Source: Lachnospiraceae bacterium (GTDB lineage Bacteria > Bacillota > Clostridia > Lachnospirales > Lachnospiraceae). Taken from it: DNA of 64,000 nucleotides. Made by a program: the position numbers and the translations under genes. The notes beneath the pieces are model-generated. The model was not told where the DNA came from. It made no database searches and saw only the letters and a program-made list of their open reading frames with translations. Shown in pieces: positions 52,082-60,501 of this stretch (positions within the stretch are counted from its first letter, which is position 1; every line of letters starts with the position of its first letter). The stretch spans positions 1 through 64,000 of the forward strand of contig SVFD01000008.1 in the NCBI GenBank assembly GCA_015057025.1, in the 5' to 3' direction.

Positions 52082-53674
52082 ATGAAGAGTAAAATCTATG
52101 TAAATGAAATTGGTTATCGCCCTGACGACAAAAAAGTAGCAGTATTTTGCGGAAAGGATGCCGTAAAATATAAGGTGTTTAATGAAGCAGGAGAATGTGT
52201 CCTTGAAAAAATGAGCCAGGCAGGAATATTAAATTCTGCAACCGGAGATGAAGAAATAAAATTGGATTTTTCAGAAGTTAAGGAAAATGGAACTTATACC
52301 ATTTCAGTCGAAAATGAAAAATCAGTAACCTTCAGTATTCAGGAAAACATTTATGATGATGTGAGAAAGAGTTTAATGCGCTTTTTTTTCCTTCAAAGAT
52401 GCGGAACTGAATTGACAAAGGAATATGCAGGGGTATATGCACATCCTGCCTGTCATAATACAAAAGCCCGCATATACGGAACGGATGAATTTTTAGAGGT
52501 GAACGGGGGATGGCATGATGCCGGAGATTATGGAAGATATATCGTTGCAGCCGCAGTGACGCTTGCAGCTTTATTCCATGCCATTGAGAATGACGAGAGC
52601 CTTTTAAAAGTAGATATGCAGATTCCGGAAAGCGGACAGGCTATGCCGGATATTTTAACGGAAATCCGATATGAGCTGGAATGGATGTTAAAAATGCAGG
52701 ATAAAGCTACCGGTAAAGTATATCATAAGGTAACCTGTGCAAACTTCTGCGATTTTGTAATGCCTGAACATGAAACGGAAGAGTTGATTATTTGTCCTTT
52801 CTCATTGACTGCAACAGCAGATTTTGCGGCATGTATGGCTATGGCAGTAAAATTTTATGAGCCGTACGATAAAGCTTTCGCGGATAAAATGGCGAAAGCG
52901 GCTAAGCGTGCCTATGCGGTTATGCGTGAGATTCAAGTGCCCGGAGGATTTTTAAATCCTGAAGGTGTTGTGACAGGTACTTATGAAGATAAAAATGAAT
53001 TGGATGAACAGTATTGGGCAGCTGCTGAAATGTATAAAGCATTTGGTGACGAATTATACAAAAATGAGTTTGAGAATTATGTAAACCAAGAAGTTATGCA
53101 CGGATATGGATGGGAAGATGTAGCAAGCTTTGGTAATTTGGCATATCTTTCTACTTCGTATCCTACGGATGAAAAGATTGCAGATAAGCTTCGCAATGCC
53201 ATGACGGAAAAAGCAGATGCATTAATGCAGAAGTGTAATGCCAACAGCTATGAGATTTCTTTTGATGAGAATGATTATATCTGGGGAAGTAATATGTATA
53301 TTGCAGAAAACGGAAGCCATTTATTTGATGCATATAAGATTACGGGAGAAGAAAAGTATTTGGTAGCGGCAAAGGAGCATGTGCATTATATTTTTGGAAA
53401 GAATCCTTGTAATGTATGCTTTATTACCGGTTTTGGTACAAATCAGGTACTCAATCCTCATCATCGTCCTTCCGCGGCAACCAAGCAGGCAATGCCGGGT
53501 ATGTTAATCGGAGGACCGGATAGTGGTCTTCATGATCCCGATGCGGTAAGAGACTGTATGGGACTTGCACCTGCAAAGTGCTATACGGATAAACTTTTAA
53601 GCTATTCTACTAACGAGGTAACCATTTACTGGAACTCAGCATTGTTAATGCTTATGGCACAGGTACTTAATTAA
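52082..53674 (+). CDS. glycoside hydrolase family 9 glucanase, cytoplasmic form
   Basis: A 530-residue enzyme. Residues 1-90 are an Ig-like CelD N-terminal domain (KIYVNEIGYRPDDKKVAVF). The GH9 (alpha/alpha)6 barrel follows with GGWHDAGDYGRYIVAAA (catalytic Asp pair, about residue 145), HHRPS (about 460) and TNEVTIYWNSALLMLMA with the acid Glu (about 511). There is no signal peptide, so it probably acts inside the cell on imported cello-oligosaccharides or other beta-glucosides rather than on cellulose. SD AAAGAGG precedes the ATG. Probably co-transcribed with the diguanylate cyclase and ended by the hairpin downstream. Confidence 0.92.
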   Translation: MKSKIYVNEIGYRPDDKKVAVFCGKDAVKYKVFNEAGECVLEKMSQAGILNSATGDEEIKLDFSEVKENGTYTISVENEKSVTFSIQENIYDDVRKSLMRFFFLQRCGTELTKEYAGVYAHPACHNTKARIYGTDEFLEVNGGWHDAGDYGRYIVAAAVTLAALFHAIENDESLLKVDMQIPESGQAMPDILTEIRYELEWMLKMQDKATGKVYHKVTCANFCDFVMPEHETEELIICPFSLTATADFAACMAMAVKFYEPYDKAFADKMAKAAKRAYAVMREIQVPGGFLNPEGVVTGTYEDKNELDEQYWAAAEMYKAFGDELYKNEFENYVNQEVMHGYGWEDVASFGNLAYLSTSYPTDEKIADKLRNAMTEKADALMQKCNANSYEISFDENDYIWGSNMYIAENGSHLFDAYKITGEEKYLVAAKEHVHYIFGKNPCNVCFITGFGTNQVLNPHHRPSAATKQAMPGMLIGGPDSGLHDPDAVRDCMGLAPAKCYTDKLLSYSTNEVTIYWNSALLMLMAQVLN

Positions 53675-53693
53675 CTCCCGCTTCTTAAAAACA

Positions 53694-53742
53694 TAAAAAA
53701 GAACCTCTTCGACATGACGGTATCGAAGAGGTTTTGTTTTTG
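53694..53742. terminator. bidirectional terminator between GH9 and rpsT
   Basis: AACCTCTTCGA pairs perfectly with TCGAAGAGGTT, with an A run before and a T run after, so it can end both convergent genes. Confidence 0.92.
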
Positions 53743-53767
53743 TTCTTATATACTATAAACAAAATAA

Positions 53768-54031
53768 TTAGTCCATTTTGTTAACAGCGATGCTAAGACG
53801 AGAAATCTTTCTTGAAGCATAGTTCTTATGATAAACGCCCTTAGAAGTAGCTTTATCAATAGTACTTGTTGCAGCAAGTAAAGCAGCCTTTGCAGCTTCC
53901 TTGTCGTTTGCATCAATAGCTGCGTAAACCTTCTTTACAGCGGTTTTAACACCTGAACGAATAGCTTTGTTTCTTTCAGTTCTAACCTCAGTTACAAGGA
54001 TTCTCTTTTTTGCAGATTTGATGTTAGCCAA
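53768..54031 (-). CDS. rpsT: 30S ribosomal protein S20
   Basis: An 87-residue basic, helical ribosomal protein with ANIKSAKKRILVTEVRTERNKAIRSGVKTAVKKV at its start, binding 16S rRNA in the body of the small subunit. The start codon is TTG, preceded by a very strong GGGAGGTG; S20 also starts with UUG in E. coli, where the poor codon is part of autoregulation. It is transcribed away from the spore genes, as in many Clostridia. Confidence 0.96.
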   Translation of the reverse strand: MANIKSAKKRILVTEVRTERNKAIRSGVKTAVKKVYAAIDANDKEAAKAALLAATSTIDKATSKGVYHKNYASRKISRLSIAVNKMD

Positions 54032-54210
54032 GACTCACACCTCCCATTTTCTTCAATCATTATTGTGAAAATGTTCCATTAAAGCCGGACACGGACGTTC
54101 TAATGTAAACATACGATGTTATTTTAGCTGTCGAAAAGCAATCTGTCAATACATAAAATTAATATTTTTGCGAAAACTAAGAGAAAAACTTTGATGTAGA
54201 GGAAAAAGAA

Positions 54211-55092
54211 ATGGAAGTATGTCGTGTCAGAACGGACCTGGCTTTGGAATCGGCAGAAAGTATGCAGGGACCAAAAAGTGAAATGAATGGTGTATCCATG
54301 ACGGAAGAATATCATGCAAGAACGGATGTAACGGTTACTACGGTAGTTATTGAGAGTAAAAATGCATCCAAACGTCTTGGAAAACCCAACGGAACTTATA
54401 TTACGCTGGAAGCACCTGCAATGCACGAGGATGATGAAGAATATCATAGAGAAATCTCGAAGGAATTAGCTGATTGTATTTGCAAGCTTTTACCACAAAA
54501 AGAAAATGAATTGGCAGTGCTTGTGGTCGGCTTGGGCAACAGAGCAGTAACGGCAGATTCCTTGGGGCCTTTGGTTATTGATAATCTGCATGTAACAAGA
54601 CATGTATTGTTAGAATACGGTTCTGCCGCTTATGAGAATACTACCAATATGATTAGTGGAATTGTTCCGGGTGTTATGGCCAAAACGGGAATGGAAAGTA
54701 TGGAGATTGTCAGAGGGGTTGTGGGTAGTACGGAACCGGATGTAATTATTGTGGTAGATGCTCTTGCTGCACGGTCTACCAAACGTTTAAATCGTACTAT
54801 TCAGATCACCAATACAGGTATTCATCCGGGGTCCGGTGTGGGAAACCATAGAAGTACCCTAAATGAAGAAACTCTTGGAAAACCGGTTATTGCTATCGGA
54901 ATTCCAACTGTAGTGGATGCGGCTACCATAGTAAATGATGCAGTAGGAAGACAATACGAAGATATGCATTTGTCCAATATGACTGAATTAGCCAATATGT
55001 ATGTTACCGGTAAAGATATTGATGAGATTATAAAACGATTGTCTTATACCATATCTGAAGGAATTAATATTGCATTAAAATGCAGTCATTAA
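54211..55092 (+). CDS. gpr: GPR endopeptidase (spore germination protease)
   Basis: A 293-residue protease that degrades small acid-soluble spore proteins at germination. It is made as a zymogen; the N-terminal segment (about 16-20 residues, RVRTDLALESAE) is the removable propeptide. Core signatures: LAVLVVGLGNRAVTADSLGPLVIDNLHVTRH, GIVPGVMAKTGMES, PDVIIVVDALAARSTKRLNRTIQITNTGIHPGSGVGNHR and the IGIPTVVDA stretch. SD GAGGAAAA lies before the ATG. It is divergent from rpsT and followed by spoIIP after 78 bases. Confidence 0.95.
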   Translation: MEVCRVRTDLALESAESMQGPKSEMNGVSMTEEYHARTDVTVTTVVIESKNASKRLGKPNGTYITLEAPAMHEDDEEYHREISKELADCICKLLPQKENELAVLVVGLGNRAVTADSLGPLVIDNLHVTRHVLLEYGSAAYENTTNMISGIVPGVMAKTGMESMEIVRGVVGSTEPDVIIVVDALAARSTKRLNRTIQITNTGIHPGSGVGNHRSTLNEETLGKPVIAIGIPTVVDAATIVNDAVGRQYEDMHLSNMTELANMYVTGKDIDEIIKRLSYTISEGINIALKCSH

Positions 55093-55129
55093 GCCTAAGA
55101 AAGACTCATATAATGTAAAGGTTATAATT

Positions 55130-55146
55130 CAGACAAGTCTTGTCTG
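55130..55146. promoter_or_regulatory. 17-base perfect dyad before spoIIP
   Basis: CAGACAAG-T-CTTGTCTG is a complete palindrome centred 33 bases upstream of spoIIP. The one-base centre is too short for a good RNA hairpin, so a dimeric regulator site is more likely than a terminator. The owner is unknown. Confidence 0.4.
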
Positions 55147-55170
55147 GATAAAACCATAAGGAGACAGAAT

Positions 55171-56466
55171 ATGAGTGGCGAGAAAACCGGAAAAGTAACT
55201 ATAATATGTGTCATTATGTTTTTGGTATTTCTGGGTATTGCTGCCTGGATTGAAAATGTCGGTTTTACGGAATTCGAAGCTGATGTATTCAGACACAGAA
55301 CCATATATTGCATTCAAAGAGGAATGATATATGATGTATTTCCGATATTCGGATATGCAGGTGAAGTGATGTGGGCAGAAGAAACAACGTTTGAGGAAGA
55401 GCTATTTTATAGCGAAATGCCTTTGTTTGATTATTTGAATGAAGAAATCAATATGAAGTCAGCAAATGAAGATGCAGAAACGATAATGCAACTTACCGCT
55501 TTACAGAAAGAGGAACTGGTCCATATTACTGAAAATACGGAAGGAATATTGACGACACCTGAATACTATAATGAAATGATGAGCGAAAATGAACATGCTG
55601 TGCTTTTTGCAACAGATACTGATTTTTTTACAAGCGGAGCAGGATATGTCAGTGAGTTATCGACTACATGGGTAACGGAATTTATAAAAGCAAGTAATAA
55701 AACCGTGGAGTATGATGAAAGTAAACTTAGTGATTATGAATTTGTAATGGAAAATTTTTACACGGTGGATTCCTGTACTTCTGCAGGACCGGATATTTTA
55801 AAGCCGAAGGATTTTTTGGAATACAATGCAACAATTGATAAATCACAGCCGGGACCGCATATTTTAATTTACCATACTCATTCACAGGAAGCATTTATTG
55901 ACAGTGTGCCGGGAGATAAGTCTACCACTATTGTGGGAGTGGGAGAAAAACTGACAGAATTATTGCGAGAGGAATATGGCTATGAGGTTTATCATCATAC
56001 CGGAGAATATGATATAGATACTCGGGATGATGCATATGCCAAAGCTGCACCGGCATTGGAAGAAATTCTGGAACAATATCCGCAGATTCAGGTAATTATT
56101 GATTTGCATAGAGATGGTGTGGATGAGAGCAGACATTTGGTAGCGGAATGGGAAGGAAGGCAAATTGCACAGTTTATGTTTTTTAATGGTTTAAGTTATT
56201 TAAATAGTAAGGGAAGTATTGATTATCTGCCCAATCCATATTTGCAGGGGAATCTTGCATTATCCTTTCAGGCTACTGTTACGGCAAATGAATATTATCC
56301 CGGGCTGGCAAGAAGAACTTATTTAAACGGATATCGTTACAATATGCATTATAGGGAGAAAACCATGTTGATTGAGTTGGGGGCTCAGACTAATACCGTG
56401 AATGAAGTTATGAGTGCTTGTGAGCCCTTGGCACATATTCTTGATATGGTCTTTTCCGGGGAATAA
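55171..56466 (+). CDS. spoIIP: stage II sporulation protein P
   Basis: A 431-residue membrane-anchored amidase/endopeptidase of the DMP complex that thins septal peptidoglycan to allow engulfment. One N-terminal membrane helix (VTIICVIMFLVFLGIAAWI) is followed by a variable region and, from about residue 225, the SpoIIP catalytic domain: PHILIYHTHSQEAFIDS, YPQIQVIIDLHRDGVD and TMLIELGAQTNTVNEVMSA. SD AAGGAGAC precedes the ATG. Its position after gpr is conserved in sporulating Firmicutes. Confidence 0.93.
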   Translation: MSGEKTGKVTIICVIMFLVFLGIAAWIENVGFTEFEADVFRHRTIYCIQRGMIYDVFPIFGYAGEVMWAEETTFEEELFYSEMPLFDYLNEEINMKSANEDAETIMQLTALQKEELVHITENTEGILTTPEYYNEMMSENEHAVLFATDTDFFTSGAGYVSELSTTWVTEFIKASNKTVEYDESKLSDYEFVMENFYTVDSCTSAGPDILKPKDFLEYNATIDKSQPGPHILIYHTHSQEAFIDSVPGDKSTTIVGVGEKLTELLREEYGYEVYHHTGEYDIDTRDDAYAKAAPALEEILEQYPQIQVIIDLHRDGVDESRHLVAEWEGRQIAQFMFFNGLSYLNSKGSIDYLPNPYLQGNLALSFQATVTANEYYPGLARRTYLNGYRYNMHYREKTMLIELGAQTNTVNEVMSACEPLAHILDMVFSGE

Positions 56467-56478
56467 AATGAACGAGTG

Positions 56479-56488
56479 GTTTACATAA
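56479..56488 (-). repeat. TTATGTAAAC word, upstream of lepA
   Basis: Exact copy on the minus strand in the spoIIP-lepA gap, in the same orientation as the copies before aroC, rsmH and pheA. Confidence 0.5.
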
Positions 56489-56555
56489 AAGCATTTACAG
56501 AAATTTGAAAGTAGATTATAATAAATCGTTGAAACATTAGCGAAAATATACATTC

Positions 56556-56589
56556 AGGGAGGAGAGTACGTTTAACGTACTGCAGTAGG
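56556..56589 (+). promoter_or_regulatory. lepA ribosome site separated from ATG by a hairpin
   Basis: The strong SD AGGGAGGAG (56556-56564) is 25 bases from the ATG. The intervening AGTACGTT-T-AACGTACT (56565-56581) is a perfect palindrome; if folded, the SD would be brought to an effective spacing of about 8 bases. Confidence 0.5.
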
Positions 56590-58407
56590 ATGTCAAAGAT
56601 AGAACAAAGTAAAATCAGAAACTTTTGTATTGTAGCACATATTGATCACGGTAAATCTACCCTTGCAGACCGTATTATTGAGCATACAGGTCTATTAACC
56701 AGCCGTGAAATGCAGGCGCAGGTCCTTGATAATATGGATTTGGAACGTGAAAGAGGTATTACCATTAAGTCTCAGGCTGTGCGTACGGTTTATAAGGCAC
56801 AGGATGGGGGAGAGTATATTTTCAATTTGATTGATACTCCGGGACATGTGGATTTTAATTACGAAGTAAGCCGAAGTCTTGCAGCCTGTGATGGTGCGAT
56901 TCTTGTTGTAGACGCAGCACAAGGTATAGAGGCACAGACTCTTGCTAATGTGTACTTGGCATTGGATCATAATCTGGATGTTTTTCCGGTAATCAATAAA
57001 ATTGATTTGCCCAGTGCAGATCCCCAGCGTGTAAAAGATGAGATTGAAGATGTTATTGGCTTGGAAGCACAGGATGCACCTTTGATTTCGGCAAAGAACG
57101 GTATTGGTATTGAAGAAGTTTTGGAAGCGATTGTGAATAAAATTCCTGCTCCCGAGGGAAATGCGGATGCACCTTTGCAGGCATTGATTTTTGACTCTTT
57201 ATATGATTCTTATAAGGGTGTTATTGTATTTTGCCGAGTGATGGAAGGTACAGTTAAAAAAGGGACAACCATCCAGATGATGGCAACCAAGGCTAAAGCA
57301 GATGTTGTGGAAGTAGGAACTTTTGGAGCCGGTCAGTTTATCCCTTGCGAAGAATTATCGGCAGGTATGGTAGGCTATATTACCGCATCTATTAAAAACG
57401 TAAAAGATACTGCCGTTGGTGATACGGTAACTGATTTTAACAGACCTTGTGCAGAGCCCTTGCCCGGATATAAAAAAGTGCGCTCTATGGTATATTGCGG
57501 TGTGTATCCGGCAGACGGAGCAAAATATCCTGATTTAAGAGATGCGTTAGAAAAATTGCAGTTAAACGATGCAGCTTTAAATTATGAGCCGGAAACATCC
57601 ATCGCTTTGGGGTTTGGTTTCCGTTGCGGTTTTTTAGGACTTTTACATTTAGAAATTATTCAGGAACGTTTAGAGAGAGAATATAATCTTGATTTGGTAA
57701 CCACAGCTCCCGGCGTAGTATATAAGGTTCACAAGACCGATGGGGAAGTTATTGAATTGACCAATCCCAGTAATTTGCCTGACCCATCTGAAATTGAATT
57801 TATGGAAGAACCCATTGTAACCGCGGAAATTATGGTTACTACCGAATACATCGGCTCCATTATGGAATTGTGTCAGGAGCGCCGTGGCCGTTATTTGGGT
57901 ATGGATTATATGGAAGAGACCAGAGCACTTTTAAAATATGAATTGCCTTTGAATGAAATTATTTATGACTTCTTTGATGCCTTAAAGTCACGTTCCAGAG
58001 GATACGCTTCTTTTGACTATGATTTGAAAGGGTATGAACAATCAGAACTTGTAAAGCTGGATATTCTGGTAAATCGTGAAGAAGTGGATGCATTATCGTT
58101 TATTGTTCATAAAGATACCGCTTACGAACGTGGACGTAAAATGTGCGAGAAGTTAAAAGACGAGATTCCCAGACACCTGTTTGAGATTCCCATTCAGGCA
58201 GCAGTTGGGGGGAAGATTATTGCACGAGAAACGGTTAAGGCAATGCGTAAGGACGTGCTTGCCAAGTGTTACGGCGGTGATATTACCCGTAAAAAGAAAC
58301 TTCTTGAGAAACAGAAGGAAGGTAAGAAACGTATGCGTCAGGTGGGTAACGTGGAAATTCCACAGCAGGCATTTATGAGTGTTTTGAAGTTGGATGATAA
58401 AAAATAA
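56590..58407 (+). CDS. lepA: elongation factor 4 (back-translocase LepA)
   Basis: A 605-residue translational GTPase, full length. G1 [14 protein letters not shown]2 region [14 protein letters not shown]3 [32 protein letters not shown]4 [10 protein letters not shown] and G5 [12 protein letters not shown] are intact. Downstream are the LepA-specific elements [32 protein letters not shown] and the basic C-terminal domain ([39 protein letters not shown]). It acts on the ribosome in initiation and stalled elongation. The 5' leader has an SD-hairpin-ATG arrangement. hemW follows after 64 bases. Confidence 0.97.
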   Translation: MSKIEQSKIRNFCIVAHIDHGKSTLADRIIEHTGLLTSREMQAQVLDNMDLERERGITIKSQAVRTVYKAQDGGEYIFNLIDTPGHVDFNYEVSRSLAACDGAILVVDAAQGIEAQTLANVYLALDHNLDVFPVINKIDLPSADPQRVKDEIEDVIGLEAQDAPLISAKNGIGIEEVLEAIVNKIPAPEGNADAPLQALIFDSLYDSYKGVIVFCRVMEGTVKKGTTIQMMATKAKADVVEVGTFGAGQFIPCEELSAGMVGYITASIKNVKDTAVGDTVTDFNRPCAEPLPGYKKVRSMVYCGVYPADGAKYPDLRDALEKLQLNDAALNYEPETSIALGFGFRCGFLGLLHLEIIQERLEREYNLDLVTTAPGVVYKVHKTDGEVIELTNPSNLPDPSEIEFMEEPIVTAEIMVTTEYIGSIMELCQERRGRYLGMDYMEETRALLKYELPLNEIIYDFFDALKSRSRGYASFDYDLKGYEQSELVKLDILVNREEVDALSFIVHKDTAYERGRKMCEKLKDEIPRHLFEIPIQAAVGGKIIARETVKAMRKDVLAKCYGGDITRKKKLLEKQKEGKKRMRQVGNVEIPQQAFMSVLKLDDKK

Positions 58408-58439
58408 TTAAAAAGCAATAGTAAACATAATGCACGAAA

Positions 58440-58449
58440 TTATGTAAAC
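58440..58449 (+). repeat. TTATGTAAAC word, upstream of hemW
   Basis: Exact copy on the plus strand, 22 bases before hemW; a near copy (GTAAACATAA) lies at 58421-58430 in inverted orientation. Two further exact copies lie inside hemW (58579, 58709). Confidence 0.5.
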
Positions 58450-58471
58450 TTAAAATGAAAGGGGTGTGAAT

Positions 58472-59629
58472 ATGAACCGTAAGTCACTTGGTATCTACAT
58501 TCATATCCCTTTTTGTGTGCAGAAATGTTTATATTGTGATTTTGTTTCCGGACGTGCATCTTTTGAAGTGAAAAAGGATTATGTAAACTGCTTGCTGAAA
58601 GAAATTGAAATGAGGGCAAAAAAATTATCCGGTGAATACATAGTGGATACGATTTTTATTGGTGGCGGAACTCCTTCCGTCTTGGATGCAGAATATATAA
58701 AATTAATATTATGTAAACTAAAAGAACAGTTTGAGATTTCAAAAGATTGTGAATGCAGTATTGAAGTGAATCCGGGAACCGTGAATTCGAATAAGTTGGA
58801 AGCGTATCGAAACGCAGGAATCAATCGCTTGAGTATAGGATTACAGTCCTGTAATGACAACGAATTAAAAGCGTTAGGAAGAATACACGATTATGATACC
58901 TTTGAGGATACATATCGGAGGGCAAGAAAAGCAGGGTTTGAGAATATTAATATCGATTTGATGTCATCCATACCGGAACAAACAGAAGAAAGTTTTTGTG
59001 ATTCATTAAATAGAATTACAGAATTGAATCCTGAGCATATTTCTGTTTATAGTCTGATAGTAGAAGAGGGGACTCCCTTTTATGAAATGGATTTAAATCT
59101 TCCGGATGAGGATACAGAGCGTCAGATTTATTATAAAACCGGTCAAATTCTGAAGGAATACGGCTATGAACGATATGAAATCTCTAATTATGCACAACCG
59201 GGCAAGGAATGCAGACATAATATCCGTTATTGGCGATGTGATGAGTATATTGGTTTTGGGGTGGCCGCGGCATCTTTTTTGAACGGAGTACGCTGGAAGA
59301 ATACAGAGGATACAAATCAATATATAAAATATATGCAAGATGAAAAAGCAGTTACAAACATGCAAGATGAAGATATGTGTTGCGAAAAAGAAATTCTCAC
59401 TTCTGAGGATATGTATTCAGAATTTATGTTTATGGGGCTTAGAATGAATTGTGGTGTTTCAAAGGCAGAATTTCGGGAGCGTTTTGGTATTGCATTGGAA
59501 GAAAAGTATGGTGCAGTAATCGAGAAACATATACAAAACGGTCTGCTTCAGAATGAGAAGAATTATATTAGACTGACCGAAAAAGGTCGGGATGTGAGCA
59601 ATTATGTTATGGCTGATTTTCTGCTTTAG
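58472..59629 (+). CDS. hemW: radical SAM heme chaperone / HemN-like protein
   Basis: A 385-residue radical SAM protein. GIYIHIPFCVQKCLYCDF holds the CxxxCxxC motif for the 4Fe-4S cluster; IFIGGGTPSVLD and LSIGLQSCNDNELKALGRIHDYDTF are typical of the HemW/HemN group, and YEISNYAQPGKECRHNIRYWRCDEYIGFGVAA marks HemW. It is often annotated as coproporphyrinogen oxidase but HemW acts in heme transfer. A GTG at 58466 is in frame, but the ATG fits the SD AAAGGGG. Located after lepA as in Bacillus and Clostridia. Confidence 0.93.
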   Translation: MNRKSLGIYIHIPFCVQKCLYCDFVSGRASFEVKKDYVNCLLKEIEMRAKKLSGEYIVDTIFIGGGTPSVLDAEYIKLILCKLKEQFEISKDCECSIEVNPGTVNSNKLEAYRNAGINRLSIGLQSCNDNELKALGRIHDYDTFEDTYRRARKAGFENINIDLMSSIPEQTEESFCDSLNRITELNPEHISVYSLIVEEGTPFYEMDLNLPDEDTERQIYYKTGQILKEYGYERYEISNYAQPGKECRHNIRYWRCDEYIGFGVAAASFLNGVRWKNTEDTNQYIKYMQDEKAVTNMQDEDMCCEKEILTSEDMYSEFMFMGLRMNCGVSKAEFRERFGIALEEKYGAVIEKHIQNGLLQNEKNYIRLTEKGRDVSNYVMADFLL

Positions 59630-59703
59630 AGAGTTTTTTAATATGAATGGAGTAAAAAGGAAGTAAAATTAGCATTTTTATCCTGAAAAAAACGCAAAAT
59701 TAC

Positions 59704-59732
59704 TTGCAAGGATTGGCCCTAATCTGTATAAT
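59704..59732 (+). promoter_or_regulatory. promoter-like boxes before sigK
   Basis: TTGCAA, a 17-base spacer and TATAAT, 78 bases before the sigma factor start. It is similar to a sigma-A promoter, though a sporulation promoter is expected for sigK, so the assignment is uncertain. Confidence 0.45.
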
Positions 59733-59809
59733 ATTTTGTAGACGCGTGGAAAGGCACAATTGAAATCGTCCTCACATAGAATGTGATAAAGAGTTCTTGG
59801 AGGCTTCTT

Positions 59810-60454
59810 TTGAAAACTTTTCAGCAACCGCTTACTTCAGACGAAGAAGCCTTTTATATAAGGCTGATGCAAGAAGAGGGAAACGGGGAGAAAGGACTGG
59901 AGGCACGCAATATTCTTATTGAGAGAAATCTGAGACTGGTGGCGCATATTGCCAAGAAGTATCAGGGAAGCGATGAGAGTATGGAGGACTTGATTTCGGT
60001 AGGCACCATAGGCCTGATGAAAGCCATTGCAACATTCGATTCCGGTAAAGGAAATCGGTTGGCAACCTATGCGGCACGTTGTATAGAGAATGAACTTTTG
60101 ATGATGTTTCGTGCTAAGAAAAAAACGTCAAGGGAAGTCTCTCTGTATGAGCCCATAGGAACTGATACGGAAGGAAATGAAATCAGTCTTTTAGATATTG
60201 TAGAGAGTGAACAGGTTGATGTGGTGGAAGAGATGTATCGGCATGACCACTTACAGAAACTGGGAGAATTGCTTACAGCATGCCTTACACCGCGGGAACG
60301 AGAAATCATTTATATGCGTTACGGGTTGTTGAATGAGAAGGAAATGACCCAGAGAGAGGTTGGAATGGCCCTCGGGATTTCAAGAAGCTATGTTTCCCGA
60401 ATTGAGAAAAAGGCTTTGAAGAAATTAAGAGAGAGCTTTGACCATACAAAATAG
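59810..60454 (+). CDS. sigK: RNA polymerase sporulation sigma factor SigK
   Basis: A 214-residue sigma-70 family factor. Region 2 is ARNILIERNLRLVAHIAKKYQGSDESMEDLISVGTIGLMKAIATFDSGKGNRLATYAARCIENELLMMFR; region 4 is LTPREREIIYMRYGLLNEKEMTQREVGMALGISRSYVSRIEKKALKKL. The sequence between (EVSLYEPIGTDTEGNEISLLDIV) fits SigK/SigE; I favour SigK because it begins KTFQQPLTSDEEAFYI and lacks a long prosequence, as in several Clostridia. The start is TTG, with TTGGAGG 6 bases upstream. The coding region is intact, with no skin-like insertion. Confidence 0.87.
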   Translation: MKTFQQPLTSDEEAFYIRLMQEEGNGEKGLEARNILIERNLRLVAHIAKKYQGSDESMEDLISVGTIGLMKAIATFDSGKGNRLATYAARCIENELLMMFRAKKKTSREVSLYEPIGTDTEGNEISLLDIVESEQVDVVEEMYRHDHLQKLGELLTACLTPREREIIYMRYGLLNEKEMTQREVGMALGISRSYVSRIEKKALKKLRESFDHTK

Positions 60455-60501
60455 TGTACCTTTATCCTAATAAAGTACCGAATAAGAAAAGGGGAAAAAC
60501 T

